Notes: generated by a model not told the origin, from the letters alone. A stretch of DNA of 8,573 bases from Candidatus Ryanbacteria bacterium (GCA_943354465.1 CALRCC010000023.1:1-8573), one strand, 5' to 3'; shown: positions 1-7,531, counted from the first letter of the stretch. A program made the numbers and translations.

Positions 1-19
1 AACAGAAAAATAACGCAAA

Positions 20-1396
20 TTATGCATCAAGTTTGCTGATAGCTATGCGTACACGGGCGCGAGCCTCATCAAGACCTAGCGCATAGAGTAACTCGTATGG
101 ACTTGGCGATATGGCGTTACCAGAAAGAGACACGCGGAGTGGCCAGAGCACAGGACCCGTACCTTCTTTTTTTATAAGTGAGGCAAGGCTGACATCCGCC
201 GTCTCAATGTCTGTGATGTCCGATAATATTGATTCTAATATTTCTTTCGCTTTTATACGATCGATCTTGCCCTTCCATAGCAGTAAGTCTGCGTTGTATT
301 CCGGTATGTCAATAATGCTTTTGATTGCTGCGTTGATTTCTGTAAGTTTGGTGATGCGTGGCATGACCGCAGAGATATATTTATCAACGCGAGATTCAAT
401 TTGTTTTTTTAAGTCAGCACTTATAAATGGTTCGGCAATCTTGATTTGTTCATCTGGCGGAAGTCGTTTTATATGCTCACGATTGAGCCAATCAAGTTTT
501 TCGGTATCAACAATCGCGCCACCGCGTTGCGCGCGCGTGATATCAAACTCTTTTGTGATTGTCTCTAGATCCAGCACTTCTCCTATTTCATCTTTTGGAT
601 GCCAACCCAAAAGCGCTATAAAATTAATAATCGCCTCGCGTATATAACCGCTTTCGCGACAGTCCCCTACTGATAAGCCACCATTGCGCTTTGAAAGTTT
701 TGTTCTATCTTTGGCGAGCAACAATGGCAAGTGCGCCCACATAGGTTCGGAGAAACCGAGCGCGCGACCAATTAAAATCTGCTTAGGTGTATTTGTTATG
801 TGATCTTCACCGCGTATTACGTGTGATATCTTCGCATCAAAGTCATCTACAGTGACTACAAAATTATATAAAGGTTCACTTATATTTTTAGCGAGAGAAA
901 TATCTCCAAAGAGTCGTGGATCGTAAGTGATATCGCCGCGAATCATGTCATTGATAACAATACTATCAGTAGCGTCGTTGCGAAGGCGTATGATGCCATC
1001 TGTTCTACCTATGTCACGATGCTCGCATATATGGCGAGGCGGTTCTTTTGCCGCGCGCTGTTGTTCTGCCTCTATCTCTAGCTCTTTTATTGTATGAGCG
1101 CACCAAAATGCCTTGTTGCTATCAAGAAGTTTTTTTAAGTTGACCGTATGGTTTTCTATGTGTTCTGATTGGCGATAAAATTCATCATGCTCGAGTCCAA
1201 GCCACGCGAGATTTTTTATAATATCATCTTCAAATTCTTTTTTTGATCGATCTTTGTCCGTATCTTCAATGCGCAATAAAAACGCGCCATTGTGTTGCTT
1301 TGCGAACATCCAATTAAAAAGAGCTGTGCGCGCTGTACCAATATGCATAAAGCCGGTCGGAGAAGGAGCGATGCGCACCCGTATTTTGTTATTCAT
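20..1396 (-). CDS. gltX: Glutamyl-tRNA synthetase (GluRS), class I
   Basis: This cytoplasmic enzyme charges tRNA-Glu with glutamate using ATP. The 458-residue product has the usual bacterial GluRS length. The class I HIGH motif is seen as PSPTGFMHIG (residues 11-20) and the KMSKS motif as KLSKR (233-237). RIEDTD (about 42-47) and the IRGEDHITNTP segment (about 195-205) are also typical. A CxH...CxH set (C99, H101, C124, H126) falls where E. coli GluRS binds zinc. The C-terminal WPLR and SPSPYELL segments match the anticodon-binding part of bacterial GluRS. I chose the ATG at 1396. A longer frame begins with TTG at 1405, but the ATG gives the usual short lead into the HIGH region. It overlaps the murG stop by 8 bases, with no clear Shine-Dalgarno, so translation is probably coupled to murG. 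Whether it is discriminating or also charges tRNA-Gln cannot be told here. Identity is very secure; the start is less so. Confidence 0.96.
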   Translation of the reverse strand: MNNKIRVRIAPSPTGFMHIGTARTALFNWMFAKQHNGAFLLRIEDTDKDRSKKEFEDDIIKNLAWLGLEHDEFYRQSEHIENHTVNLKKLLDSNKAFWCAHTIKELEIEAEQQRAAKEPPRHICEHRDIGRTDGIIRLRNDATDSIVINDMIRGDITYDPRLFGDISLAKNISEPLYNFVVTVDDFDAKISHVIRGEDHITNTPKQILIGRALGFSEPMWAHLPLLLAKDRTKLSKRNGGLSVGDCRESGYIREAIINFIALLGWHPKDEIGEVLDLETITKEFDITRAQRGGAIVDTEKLDWLNREHIKRLPPDEQIKIAEPFISADLKKQIESRVDKYISAVMPRITKLTEINAAIKSIIDIPEYNADLLLWKGKIDRIKAKEILESILSDITDIETADVSLASLIKKEGTGPVLWPLRVSLSGNAISPSPYELLYALGLDEARARVRIAISKLDA

Positions 1397-2513
1397 GTAT
1401 GCCAAGGTGGATTAGCTCGTTTGCTATTTTGCGTGATGCATCAATGCGTGCGAATGTACCAGCGGCTTGCTTCATCTCTGACGCGCGAGCTGTATCAGTA
1501 ATAATCTTTTGTATCTCTGATACAAGCACATGTGGCGACAAGTTTGCTTCTTCGATGACAACGGCAGATCCTGTCCTCGCATAGCTATAAGCATTTTCTC
1601 GTTGATGATTTTGCGCGGAATCAGTAATTGGCACAAGGATGGCTGGTAGATGCCATGCGGCAAGCTCAAAGATACTGCCAGCACCAGCTCTTGATACAGC
1701 TACATTCGCCACAAATGCTGAATTTCGCAGTTGGCTCGCCGTCATAAGTGGGAAATGGTGATAGCGAGATTTATGAGGAGAATCACCAAGTACAACTTCT
1801 GCTTCTTTGGCTACATCATCATGGTTTGCCGATCCAGTTGAATGTATGATCTGAAAAGTTTCCACCATCTCCGCTAGTATTGATAGAACGATATCATTTA
1901 TTTTTTGGGCTCCCTGCGATCCACCAAGGATAAGTACTATTGGTATCCCTGTCTCAAGACTAAAAATATCAAATGCTTCATCAGACGATCCGCCCAAAAT
2001 ACCGTGGCGGATTGGATTGCCCAGTAGCGCCACTTTGTCTGTCGGAAAATATTTAGCTGCCTCTGGAAATGATACGCCGATTCTTCGCGCGAATTTTGCA
2101 GTCCATGAATTGACAGCTCCTGGCACAGCGTCTGACTCGTGTATCATGACTGGTATACGATATATGCGCGCGGCAACAAGCGCTGGAAATGCATCGTACC
2201 CACCTTTTGAAAAGATAATATCAGGTGGGCTTATTGTAAACTTCCAAAGAGCTCGGAAGATCCCGCGTATAGTTTTTATGCTATCAGTAATATTTAGTAA
2301 CGAAAAATAGCGACGCAGTTTTCCTGCTGGTATCATCTCAAATTGGACAGATTCTTCTCGCATAGCATCAGGGTCAAATGGCTTGTCGCCCATCAGCGTA
2401 ATATTGAGTGATACTAGACGCTCTTCTTCAGCAATATCGCGAAGTGAGCGCGCGACTGCCAGCAAAGGATAGAAATGCCCGCCTGTGCCGCCGCCTAAAA
2501 GTACTATTTTCAT
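1389..2513 (-). CDS. murG: MurG, UDP-GlcNAc:lipid I N-acetylglucosaminyltransferase
   Basis: MurG transfers GlcNAc from UDP-GlcNAc to lipid I, giving lipid II at the cytoplasmic face of the membrane. The 374-residue GT-B protein is near the usual length. The N-terminal glycine loop GGGTGGH (7-13) carries the conserved His13. KGGYDAFP (103-110) and HESDAVPG (125-132, where many MurGs read HEQN) follow. GNP (165-167) leads to the C-terminal donor domain with GGSQGAQ (197-203). SRAGAGSIFE (274-283) contains Glu283, matching the UDP-GlcNAc-binding Glu, and NHQRENA (302-308) is the usual nearby Gln-containing motif. The ATG at 2513 shares an ATGA overlap with the ftsW stop. The bases just upstream are AT-rich with no Shine-Dalgarno, so re-initiation from ftsW is likely. 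The gene follows ftsW as in the classical dcw cluster, but gltX comes next instead of murC. Confidence 0.96.
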   Translation of the reverse strand: MKIVLLGGGTGGHFYPLLAVARSLRDIAEEERLVSLNITLMGDKPFDPDAMREESVQFEMIPAGKLRRYFSLLNITDSIKTIRGIFRALWKFTISPPDIIFSKGGYDAFPALVAARIYRIPVMIHESDAVPGAVNSWTAKFARRIGVSFPEAAKYFPTDKVALLGNPIRHGILGGSSDEAFDIFSLETGIPIVLILGGSQGAQKINDIVLSILAEMVETFQIIHSTGSANHDDVAKEAEVVLGDSPHKSRYHHFPLMTASQLRNSAFVANVAVSRAGAGSIFELAAWHLPAILVPITDSAQNHQRENAYSYARTGSAVVIEEANLSPHVLVSEIQKIITDTARASEMKQAAGTFARIDASRKIANELIHLGIHE

Positions 2514-3604
2514 AGATGTTTATGTTTTGAAATTTGAACCAGCACTCCCATCTCAAAAAGAAGAAATGCTATAGCCGTTCCACCCAAGCTCATAAATGGC
2601 AACGGTATCCCAGTAAGAGGTAAAAGGCCTGAAAGCGCTGCTGTATTAACAATGACCTGCGTAGCGATTAAAAGTGTGATGCCAGATGCAAGAAGCTTGG
2701 CAAATGGGTCTCGCGCATGCGCTGACGCCAGCATACCACGCGTAGTAAAGAGAAAAAAGGCGCACATTAGCACCAAAACACCGATTAATCCATATTCTTC
2801 AGCGAACACAGCGAACACAGCGTCACCATCAGGTTCTGGCAGATAAAATTTTTGTCTTGAAAGGCCGACCCCTCTACCAAATAGTCCGCCAGATCCTATA
2901 GCAATCCTAGCTTGATTTATTTGGTAGCCGATGCCCTGTGGGTCAGTATTTGAATCAAAAAAAACAAACCATCGATTCATACGATACGGCTCTAAAACAC
3001 TCATCCCCAATAAAAAAAGAATGCCTAACAAAAGTATTAGTCCGACTTGCGTCGCACGCCCTCCACCCATCACAAACATACCAAGTGACGTAAGCGCTAT
3101 CACACCAAAAGTGCCTAGGTCAGGCTCTGCTAGCAAAAATAGACCAACGATACCCGTGATTGCTAAAAATGGCATCAAGCCAAACAAGAAGCTTGGCAGT
3201 TCACGGCGACGCGAGTGGATCCATGCGGCAAGATACGCTATAAAAGTAAATTTTAAGAGTTCTGATGGTTGAAATGAAACTCCTCCAATCACTATCCAGC
3301 GCGTCGCGCCGCCAACTGTGAGACTGATACTGCTGATACTAAACATTGCAATCATTATCAGTAGGCTCGTTAGTAAAAGCATTGGCGCATATTTTTTCCA
3401 TACTGCGATTGGCGTGCGCAACCCAATAACAAAAAGTACTCCTCCCAATCCAAATCCAAGAATAAGTTGACGTAAAAAATAAGAATATGAATTGCCAAAT
3501 ATTCGTACAGAGCGTGGCGCTGACGCTGAAGCAAATGTAATTATGCCAGCAATCAATAAAAAAGCTATGGAGGCCAACAATATTTTATCCGCGCGTTTTA
3601 TCAT
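2510..3604 (-). CDS. ftsW: FtsW, SEDS-family peptidoglycan glycosyltransferase
   Basis: This is a polytopic membrane protein of 364 residues, close to the usual core SEDS length, with about ten hydrophobic segments. SEDS proteins polymerise lipid II into glycan strands together with a class B penicillin-binding protein. Visible motifs are GGATRWI...FQPSELLKF (98-119), AEPDLGT (159-165) with the conserved Asp162, the large extracellular-loop segment YQINQARIAIGSGGLFGRG (227-245), AVFAEEYGLIG (265-275) and TGIPLPFMSLGG (331-342). The family also includes RodA and SpoVE. I call FtsW because the gene lies between murD and murG, the normal dcw position. RodA cannot be excluded from sequence alone. 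No class B PBP partner is in the window. The ATG at 3604 overlaps the murD stop as ATGA, and no Shine-Dalgarno is visible upstream, suggesting translational coupling. Confidence 0.93.
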   Translation of the reverse strand: MIKRADKILLASIAFLLIAGIITFASASAPRSVRIFGNSYSYFLRQLILGFGLGGVLFVIGLRTPIAVWKKYAPMLLLTSLLIMIAMFSISSISLTVGGATRWIVIGGVSFQPSELLKFTFIAYLAAWIHSRRRELPSFLFGLMPFLAITGIVGLFLLAEPDLGTFGVIALTSLGMFVMGGGRATQVGLILLLGILFLLGMSVLEPYRMNRWFVFFDSNTDPQGIGYQINQARIAIGSGGLFGRGVGLSRQKFYLPEPDGDAVFAVFAEEYGLIGVLVLMCAFFLFTTRGMLASAHARDPFAKLLASGITLLIATQVIVNTAALSGLLPLTGIPLPFMSLGGTAIAFLLFEMGVLVQISKHKHL

Positions 3605-4959
3605 GCGCGCAATCGCTTTACGGCGCGTTGAAATTGAGCGCTCCTATCATATTCATTGCGGAATATATTAAAACTAGCCGCGCCAGGCAACAATACCACT
3701 ACCCCGTGAGCGCCAATAGCGAGAGATACAGCTTTTTGCATACTGTTCACTATTTTTACTGCTCCGATATATTTTTTAATTCTATCGCTAAATGATCCTG
3801 GCAAAAGTATAATCGTTGGATGATATTTTTTAATAGCATTTGCGTAGGCACGAATATCTTTTTCTGGGAATTTTTTATCTTCGCCTCCTGTGATTATTGT
3901 AATATCTCGCCATTCACGTGCGACTGCGGCAAGAGAAAATGCAGCTGAACCAGGATTTGTAGATGTTGTATCGTCAATAAATACTATATTTCGTGTTTTG
4001 CGTACGACTTCAAGACGCCCTGTTGGTGCGTCAAATGATAAAAGTCGCCTCTTTAGTATACTGCTAGGAACACCAGTAGAGCGCGCGACAGCAACCGCAA
4101 GAGCTATAGCTGGCCGCGCGATACGCCATGAAGCATGTTTTTCATATTCTGGCATTTGCCGTTCACTCACAAGCATAAGCCTGCCATTGTATGTCTTTGG
4201 GAAATAGCGTGTGGACTCTCTGTCATACCATACAAATGAGCGGTCTTTGCGCGTATGTTGCAATACAATATGCATTTTTGCTTTTGCATACGCGGCAAAT
4301 GATGTATAGCGGTTGAGATGATCAGCAAAGAGAGATGTGATGACGGCTATTGAAGGTCCTTGAGTCACAAGATCAAGATCAAAACTTGAAAGTTCGGCTA
4401 CAATCCATCTCGGCATTTTCTTTTGCTGTAAAATATCAAAAAACGATACGCCAGGCACGCCAACAGCGATAGCGTCTTTCCCCAAAAGATGCCGAATCAA
4501 CAAAGTTGTAGTAGTTTTCCCTTTGGTGCCAGTAACTCCGATAATACGCTCATGTGGCATCACCGATAAAAATATATCAGCGTCGCTAGTAATCGGTATG
4601 CGCAGTTTTTTTGCTTCTAGTATAAAAGGAGACGTGAGTGGCACAGATGGATTTTTGACAATAAGATCGGCGTCTCGTATATCGCGCTTATCGTGTTTGC
4701 CCAACACGTAGCGTATATGTCTATATTGTTTTAAAATTGATAGTGATTTTTTTAAATCTTTTTTTGATCGCAGATCAGTGACTGTAACGCTATAGCCGAG
4801 CTCCGCAAAAAATTTGGCAACGCCAACTCCACCGCCAAGAGTGCCGAGGCCCAAAATCAAAATGCGCGGATCGTAATTATCCGCGGCGAAGAATTTTGCC
4901 CGCAAGCGCTCCCGTAGGTGCGCCTTTTTCAATTGCGAGTCGTCCGTTTGTGAATACAT
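3601..4959 (-). CDS. murD: MurD-like UDP-N-acetylmuramoyl-L-alanine:D-glutamate ligase
   Basis: MurD adds D-glutamate to UDP-MurNAc-L-Ala in the cytoplasm, using ATP. Numbering is for the 452-residue form starting at ATG 4959. A Rossmann-type N-terminus has GLGTLGGG (37-44) and VTDLRSKKDL. The Mur-ligase P-loop is GVTGTKGKTTTT (141-152). AELSS lies at about 188-192 and DHLNRY at 213-218. Lys228 in AKAKMHI matches the lysine that is carbamylated in MurD. The C-terminal domain shows GRLE (314-317), DDTTSTNPG (329-337), GGEDKKF (358-364) and a final PGAASFNIFRNEYDR segment. Several of these differ from classical MurD and resemble the divergent form I associate with CPR bacteria. The start is uncertain. 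ATG 4959 has AAAGG at 4968-4972, 8 bases upstream, but overlaps the previous gene by 83 bases. TTG codons at 4932 and 4905 would shorten the overlap to 56 or 29 bases. The open frame extends to 5088, but that part is very unlikely to be coding. Confidence 0.92.
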   Translation of the reverse strand: MYSQTDDSQLKKAHLRERLRAKFFAADNYDPRILILGLGTLGGGVGVAKFFAELGYSVTVTDLRSKKDLKKSLSILKQYRHIRYVLGKHDKRDIRDADLIVKNPSVPLTSPFILEAKKLRIPITSDADIFLSVMPHERIIGVTGTKGKTTTTLLIRHLLGKDAIAVGVPGVSFFDILQQKKMPRWIVAELSSFDLDLVTQGPSIAVITSLFADHLNRYTSFAAYAKAKMHIVLQHTRKDRSFVWYDRESTRYFPKTYNGRLMLVSERQMPEYEKHASWRIARPAIALAVAVARSTGVPSSILKRRLLSFDAPTGRLEVVRKTRNIVFIDDTTSTNPGSAAFSLAAVAREWRDITIITGGEDKKFPEKDIRAYANAIKKYHPTIILLPGSFSDRIKKYIGAVKIVNSMQKAVSLAIGAHGVVVLLPGAASFNIFRNEYDRSAQFQRAVKRLRA

Positions 4960-6454
4960 ATTCAATGCCTTTTGGATATTGATAAGGATCATTATATGTT
5001 GCAGTATCGCGAATGCCATCAGGATCAATGACAACGATATCTGCAAAAGCTCCTTTTTTAATCGACCCTCTTTCTCCTGCGATACCAAGATGTGCCGCAG
5101 GTACCGCGGTCATGCGTTTTACGGCTTCTTCCCACGAAAGCACTTTTGACTTTCGCACAAGACGATCAAGATATCGTGGCGCCGCACCATACGAACGCGG
5201 ATGTGTCAGATCCTTTCTACCCTTTGGATCACCAACGCCATCAGACGCGAACATACTGTATGGTTCTTTGGCAATCGTTACGAGATGTTTACTTTTGAGG
5301 GTTTTTGAAAAAATAGTAACGCTGAGGCCGTTTACTACAAGTATTTGGATGAATGTCTCCTCTAGAGAAAGCCCTGATTGCGCGGAAATATCTGCGATGG
5401 TCTTGCCGATAATCTTTTTATCTTTTTGGGCTTCGGCTATCACAATTTTGTCGTAATGCAGTGTCAAACTTTTGATTGTTTCCAAAACTGATTCTCGTTT
5501 TGATTTATCAGAAAGCATTGCAATGGCGCCTGGCTGGCCTCCTTCCATAATCCATTCTGGCAATAAATTGGATAACAATGATCCTGTGCGCAAATATGGA
5601 AAAAAGTCTACTGAAATTGGCAGGTTCTCATATTTGCGTGCTTTGCGAATAATCGTTAGCGCTTTTGGAAAATCTTGCCATGCCTTTCTGCCGATCGCCT
5701 TTAGGTGTGCTATATGTACTTGCGCACCAGATGATCGCGCGATATTGATGACTTCAGCGACCGATGCGAGAAGCCTACGCCCTTCATTGCGCATATGGAT
5801 ACTGACAACCTTGCCTGCTTCTGCGACGATACGCGCGAGCTCAATGACCTCCTCTTGAGTGGCAAGAGTATTTGGTAAATAAGAAAGACCGATAGAAAGT
5901 CCAAACGCTCCTTCGTCCAAAGAGCGTTTTAAAAGCAATTTCATTGATTCAAGGTCTTGTCGGGCTAGCTCTTTTACATTGTCAGTAGCTACATTGTTTC
6001 GTAGCGTTGAGTACCCAACCATACTGCCAACATTGACTCCGATAGAGCGCTTGCCTAATTCATTATAAAATTCTTCCATACTGCGCCAATTTATATTGAA
6101 ATTTGATGCGTCTGTCCATTTTTGAATATGGCTTATAGCTCTTTGATCGACAATCGGCGCCAACGATGATCCGCATGCACCGCCTATGATGGTTGTAATG
6201 CCTTGCGCGAGCAAATTTTCTTGCGCTTGATAAGTAAAAAGTGTCCAGTGCGTATCTGAATGATTCGTGACATCTATAAATCCAGGAGTTATGTATTTGC
6301 CAGTAGCATCAATGACACGCGTCGCGCGTCCCCTGCCCATAGATCCGACCTCTTTTATTATCTCGCCGTATATGCCGACGTCGCCTTTGTACATCGGCGA
6401 TCCAGACCCGTCTACAATTGTGCCTCCTTTGATTATATATGAATAAGCAGCCAT
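4877..6454 (-). CDS. N-acyl-D-amino-acid deacylase-like amidohydrolase (D-aminoacylase family)
   Basis: The 525-residue product looks like a cytoplasmic amidohydrolase of the D-aminoacylase group. Known members hydrolyse N-acyl-D-amino acids to the free D-amino acid and a carboxylate. The N-terminal beta domain reads IIKGGTIVDGSG and leads to ITPGFIDVTNHSD (55-67). The usual first His of the HxH pair is Thr63, while His65 is kept. The remaining expected metal or catalytic residues are present: Cys94 in GGACGSSLAP, His220 in SIHMRNEG, His250 in VHIAHLK, and Asp405 in MFASDGVGDP followed by HPRSYGAAPR. The C-terminus has the family's RGSIKKGAFADIVVIDPD and FTNGRLAIEKG segments. Length is normal for the family. 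Start ATG 6454 lies one base after the mraY stop, with AGG 8 bases upstream. The gene sits between mraY and murD, not a classical dcw position. The acyl group and amino acid cannot be read from sequence. Another amidohydrolase reaction is possible given the altered site. Confidence 0.85.
   Translation of the reverse strand: MAAYSYIIKGGTIVDGSGSPMYKGDVGIYGEIIKEVGSMGRGRATRVIDATGKYITPGFIDVTNHSDTHWTLFTYQAQENLLAQGITTIIGGACGSSLAPIVDQRAISHIQKWTDASNFNINWRSMEEFYNELGKRSIGVNVGSMVGYSTLRNNVATDNVKELARQDLESMKLLLKRSLDEGAFGLSIGLSYLPNTLATQEEVIELARIVAEAGKVVSIHMRNEGRRLLASVAEVINIARSSGAQVHIAHLKAIGRKAWQDFPKALTIIRKARKYENLPISVDFFPYLRTGSLLSNLLPEWIMEGGQPGAIAMLSDKSKRESVLETIKSLTLHYDKIVIAEAQKDKKIIGKTIADISAQSGLSLEETFIQILVVNGLSVTIFSKTLKSKHLVTIAKEPYSMFASDGVGDPKGRKDLTHPRSYGAAPRYLDRLVRKSKVLSWEEAVKRMTAVPAAHLGIAGERGSIKKGAFADIVVIDPDGIRDTATYNDPYQYPKGIEYVFTNGRLAIEKGAPTGALAGKILRRG
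4968..4973 (-). promoter_or_regulatory. Putative ribosome binding site for murD inside the upstream gene
   Basis: On the minus strand AAAAGG sits 8 bases before ATG 4959, within the last codons of the amidohydrolase gene. This spacing is good and is the main reason for preferring ATG 4959. The competing TTG at 4905 has only GGGAG about 3 bases away, which is too close. The site lies in coding sequence, so it could be chance. Confidence 0.45.
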
Positions 6455-6455
6455 A

Positions 6456-7526
6456 TTATTTACCTATGATATGAATAACCATGCCCATAATCGCGCATAC
6501 AACGCTTACAATCCAAAATCGCATAGTAACTTTATAGTGAGGCCATCCGATGGCTTCAAAGTGATGATGAATTGGAGCGGCTAAAAATACTTTTTTGCCA
6601 CGAAAATACTTTGATGAAAGCTGGATAATATTTGACGCAACTTCAACTACCAACGGAAAAGCGATGATTGGCAATACGGCTACAGCGCCAGTCAAAAAAG
6701 CTACAACTGTTAGCATTGATGTAAGTCCCAGCATGCCAGTCTCGCCCATATAAAAACGTGCTGGCGGTATGTTGTACCATAAAAAAGCAAGCAGAGCTCC
6801 TCCTATCACGGACAAAAATGCAGCAAGATCAAGTTGATTTTGAAAAAAAGCTATACCGGCATATGCCGCTATGATTGACGCAAAAACACCGCCGGCGAGC
6901 CCGTCTAGCCCATCAATAACGCCTCCAGCAAAAACGGCAAGCATCGTAAACATAAAAAACGGTATAAAGAAAATTCCGAGAGTTAGATCGCCCAAAAATG
7001 GTATGTAGATGCCACGCATCTCAAGCTGACTATAAAACCACCATGCACCAACTGCGCCGATGACAAGAACTGCACCAATCCGCGCCTTTAGATCCAGCCC
7101 TCCACCAACATATGTATCACGCCCACGTACTGCCATCCAATCATCAAGAAGCCCAGTCAGTGACCCTGCGATAAGGGCTATAAATGGCAGCCATGTCTGA
7201 TTACGCGAGAGAAATGTGAGCTTTGAAAAAAGTGCGTTGTCATATATCTGACTCAATAGCCAAAGGAAAATAGCGACAAAAACAGTCGTGCCCCAGATCA
7301 AAATACCGCCCATGCGCGGAGTATCAACACGCGTTCGCTTTTTGAGTATCCCCGATATAACAGATGCGTGCTCACCAGTAGTCGCCTTGCGTGCGACATT
7401 TGGGCGCCACATTTTATACGTATACAAATAATGAGTTAGAAGCGGAGTAACCAAAAAAGCGACAAAAAAAGAAAAAATCGCAAGACCAAAGACTTTTAGA
7501 ACGTCTAGTAGTATCACATCTTCCAT
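6456..7526 (-). CDS. mraY: MraY, phospho-N-acetylmuramoyl-pentapeptide transferase
   Basis: MraY moves phospho-MurNAc-pentapeptide from UDP onto undecaprenyl phosphate, forming lipid I in the membrane. The 356-residue protein has normal family length and about ten hydrophobic segments. Signature motifs are DTPRMGGIL (68-75), GLLDDW (125-130) with the Asp128-Asp129 pair, DGLDGLAGG (205-213), PPARFYMGETG (254-264) and APIHHHFEAIGW (317-328) with the His triad 320-322. Two changes stand out. MGETG has Glu262 where characterised MraY has the Mg-binding Asp. The residues before DGLDGLA are GVI instead of NLT. The PIHHHFE motif favours MraY over WecA-like relatives. The ATG at 7526 is the first start after an in-frame stop region and lies 5 bases after the carboxypeptidase stop. 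A strong AGGAGG sits 17-18 bases upstream, farther than usual, and may be held in a small hairpin. Confidence 0.95.
   Translation of the reverse strand: MEDVILLDVLKVFGLAIFSFFVAFLVTPLLTHYLYTYKMWRPNVARKATTGEHASVISGILKKRTRVDTPRMGGILIWGTTVFVAIFLWLLSQIYDNALFSKLTFLSRNQTWLPFIALIAGSLTGLLDDWMAVRGRDTYVGGGLDLKARIGAVLVIGAVGAWWFYSQLEMRGIYIPFLGDLTLGIFFIPFFMFTMLAVFAGGVIDGLDGLAGGVFASIIAAYAGIAFFQNQLDLAAFLSVIGGALLAFLWYNIPPARFYMGETGMLGLTSMLTVVAFLTGAVAVLPIIAFPLVVEVASNIIQLSSKYFRGKKVFLAAPIHHHFEAIGWPHYKVTMRFWIVSVVCAIMGMVIHIIGK
6463..6465 (-). promoter_or_regulatory. Shine-Dalgarno-like AGG for the amidohydrolase gene
   Basis: ATAGGT on the minus strand places AGG 8 bases before ATG 6454, inside the final codons of mraY. 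It is weak but well spaced and supports this ATG as the start. Confidence 0.45.
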
Positions 7527-7531
7527 ACTAT

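Noticed and set aside
1..19. Possible terminator or next gene after gltX
   Set aside because: Only 19 bases remain after the stop codon. They are T-rich on the minus strand but show no stem.
111..647. 178-codon plus-strand open frame
   Set aside because: It lies wholly antisense to gltX, whose product is clearly conserved. The plus-strand translation is low-complexity, Ser/Ile-rich and matches no family I know.
1397..1405. TTG start for gltX three codons upstream of the chosen ATG
   Set aside because: It adds only MAY, has no better upstream signal, and the ATG at 1396 gives the usual GluRS N-terminus.
2801..2818. Two tandem copies of a 9-base unit in ftsW
   Set aside because: They encode the repeated AVF in DAVFAVFAEEYG, a normally sized conserved SEDS segment, so this is not a recent expansion.
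3324..3339. Period-9 repeat of CTGATAC on the plus strand in ftsW
   Set aside because: It encodes SISSIS in a variable loop. Two imperfect copies are not enough to call a repeat element.
4960..5088. N-terminal extension of murD up to 5088
   Set aside because: It starts at TTG, lies entirely inside conserved codons of the amidohydrolase C-terminus, and adds a hydrophobic stretch unlike any MurD N-terminus.
5013..5858. Plus-strand open frames of 147 and 128 codons antisense to the amidohydrolase
   Set aside because: They mirror conserved motifs of the minus-strand gene and show no recognisable domain or ribosome binding site.
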